DNA from: Streptococcus himalayensis
GTDB lineage: Bacteria; Bacillota; Bacilli; Lactobacillales; Streptococcaceae
Assembly (NCBI RefSeq): GCF_001708305.1
Contig: NZ_CP016953.1
Coordinates: 8,501-72,500, forward strand
Length of the DNA stretch: 64,000 nt
Direction of reading: 5' to 3'
Positions 39,606 to 47,015 of this stretch are shown in pieces. The translations under genes and the position numbers were made by a program. Each line of letters begins with the position of its first letter. Position 1 is the stretch's first letter. The notes below the pieces were generated by a model. That model was not told where the DNA came from. It saw nothing but the letters and a program-made list of their open reading frames with translations, and searched no databases.

Positions 39606-39905
39606 ATGAAACTCATCAACACAACCAATAGCCACGCCCGCTTGGTACAAAGCCAGTTAGAAAGTACCGATGCGACACTGGTTGAAACCTTCTCTGCTGG
39701 AAATACTGACGTAGTTTTTACCCAAGCACCCCTTCACTACGAAATCTTGATTTCCAACAAGCACCGCGCCATTCGTGAGCAAGAAGTCGATAAAATCCGC
39801 GAATTCTTCCTCAAGCGAAAAATTGACACCGCCCATATCGATCAAGCGGGTATCAGAACCATCTATTCGAGCAATTTGATTGAAATCTCCATTCCGATTG
39901 TGTGA
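39606..39905 (+). CDS. DUF1827 family protein
   Basis: This 99-residue cytoplasmic protein (MKLINTTNSHARLVQSQLE...) belongs to DUF1827, a streptococcal family of unknown function found next to clpE and a Nudix gene. A strong AAGGAGGA ribosome site lies 6 nt before the ATG. No catalytic motif or membrane segment is visible. It ends at a strong hairpin terminator that separates it from the RM island. Confidence 0.87.
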   Translation: MKLINTTNSHARLVQSQLESTDATLVETFSAGNTDVVFTQAPLHYEILISNKHRAIREQEVDKIREFFLKRKIDTAHIDQAGIRTIYSSNLIEISIPIV

Positions 39906-39915
39906 TGAACGATAA

Positions 39916-39952
39916 ACCCACCCCATCAGTTGAAACTGGTGGGGTGGTTGTT
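39916..39952 (+). terminator. Terminator of DUF1827
   Basis: CCCACCCCATCAGT (39917-39930) pairs with ACTGGTGGGGTGG (39935-39947), followed by TTGTTT. GC-rich and strong. Confidence 0.88.
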
Positions 39953-39983
39953 TGCTTTATGGATTTCTAGTAAATAAATTTTT

Positions 39984-40478
39984 TTAATCTGGAAATAATG
40001 GGACGCTTGATTCGCTCACAAAGAATGTCCCTAGAGCTTGCTTTTCTTCTTGCTCTATTTGATCTATTTGTTTCCGTGAGATATCTTTTCTATGTTTCAC
40101 TTCCCATTTCATACTTCTGATGATTGTAAAAATATAGACATCGAATACATTGTATTCTTTACTGCGATTTTTATTTTCCAATCGCACAGATTCATGATGG
40201 CATTCATCTAAAAAACTTTGAAATAGTCTATTTATTTCATCGCTTGCAAAAAAGTATATTTCACCGATGAATCCTTGAACCTCTGGAAAGAGTATAGGTA
40301 AGTACTCATGATTCGCTGTTAATTTTTGTAATTTATGAACTAAGAGTCCATAAAGACGGAACCTTTCTTCAAATATCGCCTTCTTTTTCTCATATCTATA
40401 GGTGATATGAATCGTTAAAAAAGTTAGAGGTAGGCTCAGTAAGGCACATAAGGCCTGTATCCAATCTGCTCCTATCAT
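39984..40478 (-). CDS. Unrecognised single-span membrane protein coupled to hsdS
   Basis: I do not recognise this 164-residue protein. It has one membrane helix (about residues 8-27, ALCALLSLPLTFLTIHITY), then YEKKK, so the bulk should be cytoplasmic. The rest is helical and charged, with a second hydrophobic patch near 60-80 (PEVQGFIGEIYFFA). Its ATG overlaps the hsdS stop as ATGA (40478-40475), so translation is coupled to the specificity subunit and it is the fourth gene of hsdR-hsdM-hsdS. An AGGTG ribosome site lies in the hsdS end. Position suggests a role tied to restriction-modification, such as membrane tethering or an abortive response, but that is inference. Confidence 0.75.
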   Translation of the reverse strand: MIGADWIQALCALLSLPLTFLTIHITYRYEKKKAIFEERFRLYGLLVHKLQKLTANHEYLPILFPEVQGFIGEIYFFASDEINRLFQSFLDECHHESVRLENKNRSKEYNVFDVYIFTIIRSMKWEVKHRKDISRKQIDQIEQEEKQALGTFFVSESSVPLFPD

Positions 40479-41713
40479 TCCACTTTCACCTGACCGTTCA
40501 TAAGCATGGGCAAGAGCCAGTCGCGGAGTTGGGCGAGGTTGCGGTTTTCTATCATATTTAAGCTTATTTTTGAAAAAATAGGTTTTGCTAAATAGTGGTA
40601 TTTTTCTTCTAATACCCGCTTATCTGGAACTAATAATTCAATTTCCTTCAAATCAGTATTATTAACCGCTTGTTGTGTCGCCCCATGAGATAAATCATTT
40701 TTTATAGATTCGAAACCTGAGAATCGAATAAAAGAAGCTATATATTCAAAACTTTCAGCGGAACATTGTAGACCAACGAAACCTGTTGAAAAAATATAAT
40801 TCTCTATAAAAACTGACATTTCCGATGTTAAAAATATATGTTTTATACTATCTTTCATTTTTGCAAACCATACAGAATTTAAAATTGGCTGCATATTTGC
40901 TCTACTAGGTCGGCTTTCGAATTCAATCACTTCACCATTAGATATAGTTGTTTCGTTTACGTCCGCCGTGGCTAAATAGTATTTTTGGAAAAAATCATTT
41001 ACGCCTGTTTTAATTATTTTACAAAGATTATTATTTACCAAACTCTTCACTTCCCACCCCTTAGGAATCTCTCGCTTGAGGGCTTCGTTGTAGACCATCT
41101 CTCCACCTGATGATTTATAGGGTTTGCCGTTTTCATCAGGAAAGTCAAACTGGACAAACCAGTAATCATAAAGCTCTTTTGCCATTCTCTCCAACTCCTC
41201 ATTGATTCGATTGTTGAGGGCAATTTTTTCGTCAAGGGCAGAAAGGAGGGTGGCGATTTTTTGTTGGGTGTGGAGGGGAGGGCAAGGCACTGAGAAACTT
41301 TCCAAGTTCTTCTTAGATATTTCTTTAAATGTTGTTCCTGAACCTAAATTCTGTAAATTTTCTTTGGACGCTAATAGGTAATAATACAAAAACTCGTTAT
41401 TTAAAATCTCCTGATTTACTACAATATTTTTAAAACCCTGATTTGTATATAACGGCTTTTCTGCAATAGCTAATAATCCGATTGGAGCCCTACTTGATAA
41501 AAGTACAGTCCCCCTCGGCAGATATTGTCCAATTTGTTGAGCTCCTAATTCAGTGATATTTCGTTCTCCACATTTAACATATTTATTGTTGCTATTTGAT
41601 AAATCTTTGGGGGTTATCCACGAAAGTTCACCACCATAATATTCAGGCTTAGATGTCGAAGGTGTAGCCCCATTATGTATTGTAGCAATATTTTTTAATT
41701 TTTTTAGCTTCAT
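40475..41713 (-). CDS. hsdS: Type I restriction-modification specificity subunit
   Basis: The 412-residue subunit recognises the bipartite DNA target for both methylation and restriction. It has two target-recognition domains: about 1-150 and about 215-370. Each is followed by a conserved helical spacer; the first reads PPLHTQQKIATLLSALDEKIALNNRINEELE. Length is full and there is no frameshift. It begins 17 bp after hsdM. I see no second hsdS copy, inverted repeats or recombinase, so phase variation by shuffling is not supported here. The recognition sequence cannot be read from the protein. Confidence 0.93.
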   Translation of the reverse strand: MKLKKLKNIATIHNGATPSTSKPEYYGGELSWITPKDLSNSNNKYVKCGERNITELGAQQIGQYLPRGTVLLSSRAPIGLLAIAEKPLYTNQGFKNIVVNQEILNNEFLYYYLLASKENLQNLGSGTTFKEISKKNLESFSVPCPPLHTQQKIATLLSALDEKIALNNRINEELERMAKELYDYWFVQFDFPDENGKPYKSSGGEMVYNEALKREIPKGWEVKSLVNNNLCKIIKTGVNDFFQKYYLATADVNETTISNGEVIEFESRPSRANMQPILNSVWFAKMKDSIKHIFLTSEMSVFIENYIFSTGFVGLQCSAESFEYIASFIRFSGFESIKNDLSHGATQQAVNNTDLKEIELLVPDKRVLEEKYHYLAKPIFSKISLNMIENRNLAQLRDWLLPMLMNGQVKVE

Positions 41714-41730
41714 TAAAGTATCTTCCCTAT

Positions 41731-43347
41731 TTAATAATCATCATTCCCAAAACCTAACTTCCCTAACTGCCCCATTATCTCTTCTTCCAAGGTCCGTGAT
41801 TGGCTAAAGAGAGCTTCCAAGCTGGCTTGGTGTTCTGCCATTTGCCTTTCAAACTCTTCAGCGGTAATGTCCACATAGTCAATCTTAATCTCAAAATATT
41901 GCCCTGCACTCAAGGAATAGTTTTTCTCTTCAATTTCCTCATAGCTGACAAGGACGGAAAAGTTTTCCTTGGCTTCTTTGTCGATAAAGGTATGGATGAT
42001 GTCTGTTTCTTCCTCTGCTGAGAGGACTGTTTTTTGATTGCTCCCTTCCTTGACCTTGCTTCCAAGATTGGAGGCGTCAATCAAGATAACATCTCCCTTA
42101 TTGGTTTTATCAATGAAAAGAATAGAAACATTGGTTCCTGTGGTCGCAAAGATATTGGACGGCATAGACACAACTCCTGCTAGCATTTTCTCTTTGACCA
42201 GATGTTGACGGATTTTCTTATCAATCCCTGATTGAGCTGTGATAAAGCCGGTCGGCACCACAACAGCCGCCTTTCCATCTTCTCTCAGCGAGTAGATAAT
42301 GTGCTGCAAGAAGAGCTGGTAAATCGCCATGCTCTCTTTTTTCTTTCTAGGAATGCTTGGCACCCCTGCAAAGAAGCGGCGGTGACTATCGACCTGCGTT
42401 TCTACCTCTGCCTGCCAATCTGAAAAATCTAGCTTAAACGGCGGATTTGAGACGATATAGTCCATCTTTTCAGTATGCCGATTTTCGATAATGGTATTTC
42501 CTTGGACGATATTTTGAATGGAATGACTGAGACCATTTAAAATCAAGTTCAAGCGTAGCAGATTGGAGGATTTTTGAGAAATATCCTGACTATAAACGCT
42601 AGTCTTATCTGTTCCGATTTTCCCTGCCAAGTTCATCAAGAGACTTCCTGAACCAGCTGATGGATCATAAATCTTGACATTGTAGGGATCGTCTTTTCCG
42701 ACCAAGATTTCTGCGATAATTTTTGCGACAGAATGGGGAGTATAGTATTCTGCGTATTTTCCGCCACCATCTTTGTTGTAGTCTTTTATCATGTATTCAA
42801 AAATAGTCAGGAAGAAGTCAAATCCTTCTGAAAAGATTTGCTCATCAAAGCGGACAGAAGCCAGTTTATTGATGATTTTTTTAGCCACATCATTTCGTTT
42901 TGAAAAATCAGCGACATTTTCTGCGATTAAGTGGGCATCAAAGAGGCGGATATCTGTATTTCCAGCTGTATGGACAGAGAAAATATCGTTATTTTCAACG
43001 GCAATAGCATTTAAGGTATCATCAAAGGTCTGGCTAAAATCAGCTTCATTTTGCTTAGGATGAAGGCTTTCAAGTAAATGCTCGACTTTCATTCTTGCTG
43101 TGTTATTTCCAATGTCCATGAGGAGAAATTCATAGTCGTCCTCAGAAAGAGTCACCAATGTTTGAAACTCATAACTTGGGTCCACTTTCTTGGCTTCATA
43201 GAGAAACTTATCATTTAAAAATTTATAGAGGAAGGACTGGGTCAGGAGTTTATACTCTCCAGCTTCTCCTCCCAGTCCTGCATGGGTAAAAATTGCCTTT
43301 AAATCATCCACTAATTGTTTGATGGTTTCTGTATAAGTTGTTTCCAT
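41731..43347 (-). CDS. hsdM: Type I restriction-modification DNA methyltransferase subunit
   Basis: The 538-residue N6-adenine methyltransferase modifies host DNA as part of an M2S complex. The SAM-binding motif DPSAGSGSLL is near residue 228 and the catalytic NPPF motif near residue 303 (DYIVSNPPFKLDF). The N-terminal HsdM helical domain (KQLVDDLKAIFTHAG) is present. Its ATG shares a base with the hsdR stop (TAATG), so the genes are coupled. Length is intact. Confidence 0.95.
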   Translation of the reverse strand: METTYTETIKQLVDDLKAIFTHAGLGGEAGEYKLLTQSFLYKFLNDKFLYEAKKVDPSYEFQTLVTLSEDDYEFLLMDIGNNTARMKVEHLLESLHPKQNEADFSQTFDDTLNAIAVENNDIFSVHTAGNTDIRLFDAHLIAENVADFSKRNDVAKKIINKLASVRFDEQIFSEGFDFFLTIFEYMIKDYNKDGGGKYAEYYTPHSVAKIIAEILVGKDDPYNVKIYDPSAGSGSLLMNLAGKIGTDKTSVYSQDISQKSSNLLRLNLILNGLSHSIQNIVQGNTIIENRHTEKMDYIVSNPPFKLDFSDWQAEVETQVDSHRRFFAGVPSIPRKKKESMAIYQLFLQHIIYSLREDGKAAVVVPTGFITAQSGIDKKIRQHLVKEKMLAGVVSMPSNIFATTGTNVSILFIDKTNKGDVILIDASNLGSKVKEGSNQKTVLSAEEETDIIHTFIDKEAKENFSVLVSYEEIEEKNYSLSAGQYFEIKIDYVDITAEEFERQMAEHQASLEALFSQSRTLEEEIMGQLGKLGFGNDDY

Positions 43348-46300
43348 TAGTATTCATATTCTCCTATATATTCATCTGTGATGAGTTTTGAGAAATTCAT
43401 CACCACTTTTGGGGTTACTTTTAAGTTTAATTCTTTCATACTTTGTCGAGAAATCTGCGTCGCTTCTGTCTCGAAATAAGTTTTTCCAGCTAAAATTCCT
43501 TGATTGTTCATCACGCGCCGATCCAGTTCCTTTTTTGAAGCCTTCATCATTTCAAAAACCGGACGATGTGTTTCAATATCCTTGGTTTCTGTCACCTGAC
43601 GATAGGCTCTAGCATACTTTTTATCGTGATGAAAGGCTTTCGCTAATTCATCATTTTTTTGATTTAAAGACTTGATTTGTTGCTCAATGTCTTTAAAGGC
43701 TTTTTGATGTGCATAAGCAAGGTCAGCTGTAAATTCGCCCATCTCTTGATTGACTTTTTGCAGAATACGCTTAAATTCCTCATATAAGGAAATCCATTCT
43801 GGATCTGTCTGATCCCAATTCCCCTCTAGCTCACGTGCAGCCTGACCTTGTGCTTCTAGCATGGATTTGGTTGCTAGTTGTAATTCTTCTTCTCCTCGCT
43901 TAAAAAAGGTAAACTGAGTCTGACTCATAGCAAGATTGAGTAATTCAGTACTCGTTGTCTGTCCTCCTTGCTCCAGCAGATTCATCGTTGCCAAACGATT
44001 GGTCACCATCGATAGCAAGCTCGCTACACTTGAGCGATCCACTCGCTTTTCCAATTCCTCATGACCAAACAAGCGTGCTAGATTGTAGTTCTCCTTGAGA
44101 TTTTCTAAGGCCTTTCTGAGCTCTTGAAGTTGTTTCCTATCTTGAATAGTAGAAATTTCTCGATCAAATAACTCTAAATTCTCTGTCGGATAAGCCTGTA
44201 AAATGCTTTCTGCTTCTGTTAAATGCTGAGCAATTTCATCTGCGGACATAAAAATCGAACCGAAGACATTTTCTTCATCCAAAGCATCCGCATATTCACG
44301 GTTCAACTCATCAATATAGGCTTGGTTGGTCAGGTCAAATTCTTGGGAAATATCTGCAAAGTCAACCACATAGCCCAAACGATAATCCTTATAAGGACGG
44401 TTGACACGCGTCAGCGTTTGTAAGAGATTATGGGCACGAATTTTACGCCCTAGGTATAATTTTTTCAACCGTGGAGCATCAAATCCTGTCAATAACATGC
44501 TGTAGACAAATAAAATATCAATTTTACCAGCCTTAAAAGCTTCTCGTTCTTGCTTCATCTTCTCCTTGTCTTCCACATCATGAAGAATAAGAGCACCACT
44601 TAATTGACTTTCTCCACTTTCTTGACGCTCTAATAGCTGACGGTACAATTCCCTAGCCTGTTCAGAAGAATGAGCGACCACCATCGCGCCCATCGTTTGA
44701 TCTGCAAATCGAATGCGAAACTCTTCAAAATCATGAAGAATATAGTCCAACATAGCAGAAGCATAACGCGAATGAGCTTTGAAATCTTTTTCCTTGATAC
44801 TCCCTTTTTCCACCTCGTTCTTTAAGGCTTCATCCAAAGCATTTAATTGTTCTTGATGAGAAAAAGCGATATCTTCTCTCATCAAACGAAGAGTATAGCC
44901 ATCCTCAATCGATTGATGGTAATAATATTTATGGATGTAATCTCCAAAAATTTCGCGTGTCGTCTGTTGCGATAATTTCTTTTGATTATTCTCTTCTTGG
45001 TAAGAAATCAAGGGGGTCCCTGTAAGAGCTATCTTGATGGCTCCCTCGTCAGCATTGTAAAGATTGGGAAGATAAGACCCCGTTACATTGTAGGAACGAT
45101 GGGCTTCATCGATAAAGTAAATATTTTGCACATTCAAATCATAGCCTGACTGATCGGTCAAATCTGTATCTTCATTGACTTTTTGAATATTCACAACCGC
45201 AATATCTTCTGAAAATGTTCCACTTAATTCAGCCTTTGTCGCAATCCGTCGAACACTCAACCCTCGCTTTCGAAATTCTTTTTCCGCTTGATCAGCCAAA
45301 TCGAGGCGATCGACAATAAAATAAAATCGCGGAACCTTGCCTTGCTCTGAAAAATAATGTTTGAGATGAGCAACGTTAAAAAAGGCAAGAGCCGTTTTCC
45401 CCGAACCCTGCGTATGCCAAATGACCCCCTTTTTCTCACCACGCTTGAGCATTTCTACAATCGCTTTTGTCGCAAATAGCTGTGGATAACGCATAATATG
45501 CTTTTGAATGAGCGGTTGACCATCCTTGTCCTCTTCTTCTACATAGACGATTCCATATCTTAGTAAAAATTTCAATCGTTCTGGATGATACAGCGATGTT
45601 AAGAAATGATTGAGCGGGGTAGTTTCTGCACAATTCGTCTGAAATGCTGGTGAATGCTTTAAAACTGTTTTGTTGGTATCATATAGGACTTGGTCAAGGA
45701 TTTTCTCGGACAAGGGAGAGACATCATCCACCAATTCACTCCATCTTTCTTCCTTGAAAGAATTGAACTTGGTCTTTGATTTACTGGTAGAAGCATAATA
45801 AGACCCCTGCATTTGATAACCACCATCTGTATGGTAGGGCATATTATCAGAAAAGGAGATGAGCTGGGTGATATTATGAAATTTTCGAAACTTCTGATTT
45901 TCAAATCGTCGTTCCATACGCTCAAACTCTGACCGAATACCTGTCATGCCATCTCGAATTGCATTTGGCTTTTTAACCTCAATGTACGATAGAGGTAGAC
46001 CATTGACAAAAATCATGATATCCGGTCGAAAACTAGCTCCCTCATGCTCACAAGATACCTCCAGAGATACCTGCAAGGTATTGTTTCTAAAATTTTCCCA
46101 GTCTATCAACCGATACACCGAGTTCTTCCCTCTCCCTTGTAGACGGTTAAAAAAGTCTCTTCCTAGGTCATCCTGCCCCAGTTCCAATCGAATGTCTTGG
46201 ACTTCATGACAAAAATCATCCTCTGTCGCTTCTGGATTCAGTTTCAAAAATGCTTCTTTAAATACTGGTAGTAGAATATTGGTAGTAGCATCTCTTGACT

Positions 46301-46400
46301 GAAGCAAAGGATCATGCTCTGCCAAATAAAGATACCCCAAACGGGTCAAATGTAGTAAGGCTGGTAATTGAACACGCGTCATTTCATTGTGATAAACCAT
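43347..46400 (-). CDS. hsdR: Type I restriction endonuclease subunit
   Basis: The 1017-residue subunit translocates DNA and cuts unmethylated targets. The N-terminal nuclease domain contains the D...ExK pattern (RPDIMIFVNGLPLSYIEVKKP). The helicase motor has Walker A WHTQGSGKTALAF, the DEAH box IDEAHRS and the motif III-like ALTGTPL. The C-terminus is helical for assembly with HsdM. I use the ATG at 46400 (MVYHNEMTRVQ) because GAGGGG sits 6 nt before it; codons ten further upstream have no such site. It is divergent from an XRE regulator with a shared palindromic region. Confidence 0.94.
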   Translation of the reverse strand: MVYHNEMTRVQLPALLHLTRLGYLYLAEHDPLLQSRDATTNILLPVFKEAFLKLNPEATEDDFCHEVQDIRLELGQDDLGRDFFNRLQGRGKNSVYRLIDWENFRNNTLQVSLEVSCEHEGASFRPDIMIFVNGLPLSYIEVKKPNAIRDGMTGIRSEFERMERRFENQKFRKFHNITQLISFSDNMPYHTDGGYQMQGSYYASTSKSKTKFNSFKEERWSELVDDVSPLSEKILDQVLYDTNKTVLKHSPAFQTNCAETTPLNHFLTSLYHPERLKFLLRYGIVYVEEEDKDGQPLIQKHIMRYPQLFATKAIVEMLKRGEKKGVIWHTQGSGKTALAFFNVAHLKHYFSEQGKVPRFYFIVDRLDLADQAEKEFRKRGLSVRRIATKAELSGTFSEDIAVVNIQKVNEDTDLTDQSGYDLNVQNIYFIDEAHRSYNVTGSYLPNLYNADEGAIKIALTGTPLISYQEENNQKKLSQQTTREIFGDYIHKYYYHQSIEDGYTLRLMREDIAFSHQEQLNALDEALKNEVEKGSIKEKDFKAHSRYASAMLDYILHDFEEFRIRFADQTMGAMVVAHSSEQARELYRQLLERQESGESQLSGALILHDVEDKEKMKQEREAFKAGKIDILFVYSMLLTGFDAPRLKKLYLGRKIRAHNLLQTLTRVNRPYKDYRLGYVVDFADISQEFDLTNQAYIDELNREYADALDEENVFGSIFMSADEIAQHLTEAESILQAYPTENLELFDREISTIQDRKQLQELRKALENLKENYNLARLFGHEELEKRVDRSSVASLLSMVTNRLATMNLLEQGGQTTSTELLNLAMSQTQFTFFKRGEEELQLATKSMLEAQGQAARELEGNWDQTDPEWISLYEEFKRILQKVNQEMGEFTADLAYAHQKAFKDIEQQIKSLNQKNDELAKAFHHDKKYARAYRQVTETKDIETHRPVFEMMKASKKELDRRVMNNQGILAGKTYFETEATQISRQSMKELNLKVTPKVVMNFSKLITDEYIGEYEY

Positions 46401-46446
46401 AATATACCCCTCGTTTATATAAACTCTCAAGCTATATTATATCACT

Positions 46447-46500
46447 TATATAAACTATTAGTAAATAAATATCGCAAACAAAATACTAATAGTTTATATA
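46447..46500. promoter_or_regulatory. 17-bp perfect inverted repeat between hsdR and the XRE regulator
   Basis: TATATAAACTATTAGTA (46447-46463) and TACTAATAGTTTATATA (46484-46500) are exact reverse complements with a 20-bp centre. Further half-sites resembling TTTATATAAACT occur at 46414-46425 and GTTTATAT near 46527. The layout resembles operator arrays bound by control proteins of restriction systems. Confidence 0.75.
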
Positions 46501-46553
46501 TCAAACCTACGGAAAAATATACAATTGTTTATATCAGATACTAAGGAGGGGAT

Positions 46554-46877
46554 ATGAGTAATCTAACACGACGAGATATTGGTAGGCTCATTCGTCACTA
46601 TCGTTTGGAAAAAGGATTTACCCAGCAAGAGTTAGCTGAACGTGCAGAACTGAGTCTTCCCTACATCAACTTTTTAGAGAATAATAAAAGAAGCGTCTCC
46701 TTAGAAACACTATTTACTATTTTAAATGTCTTAGAAGTCTCTCCTAGCAACTTTTTTCGCCCATTTTCCTACAGTTACGACGAAAACCTATCCGAGCTTA
46801 TCTTACGCCTGCAAAATTCTCCTGAGCAAGATAAATACATCGCTTTATTTCTAGATATCCTATCCCTTGGCAAGTAA
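46554..46877 (+). CDS. XRE-family regulator of the restriction locus
   Basis: The 107-residue DNA-binding protein has an HTH_3 domain over residues 8-62 (LIRHYRLEKGFTQQELAERAELSLPYINFLENNKRSVSLETLFTIL is split here as helices 1-4), followed by a short helical tail. A very strong AAGGAGGGG ribosome site stands 3 nt before the ATG. It is divergent from hsdR across an AT-rich region with a 17-bp inverted repeat, so it probably controls itself and hsdRMS in the manner of a controller protein. It ends at a strong terminator. Confidence 0.88.
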   Translation: MSNLTRRDIGRLIRHYRLEKGFTQQELAERAELSLPYINFLENNKRSVSLETLFTILNVLEVSPSNFFRPFSYSYDENLSELILRLQNSPEQDKYIALFLDILSLGK

Positions 46878-46937
46878 TCACTTCCCACGATTTTCCTAAC
46901 TATTTCCTAGCCTAAACTTCTTTGTTCAAAGATGACA

Positions 46938-46977
46938 AAAAGGACTGGATTCTGCTTCACACAGAATTCAGTCCTTT
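46938..46977. terminator. Bidirectional terminator after the XRE gene
   Basis: AAAGGACTGGATTCTG pairs with CAGAATTCAGTCCTTT around a 7-nt loop. It lies between the convergent XRE and ABC permease genes. Confidence 0.88.
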
Positions 46978-47015
46978 GTTGTCTATAACTTTTTTAGTCA
47001 GACCTAGAATTTTAT

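Noticed and set aside
40475..41713. Phase-variable hsdS shuffling locus
   Set aside because: Only one complete hsdS is present, with no partial hsdS copy, inverted repeat or recombinase gene next to it.
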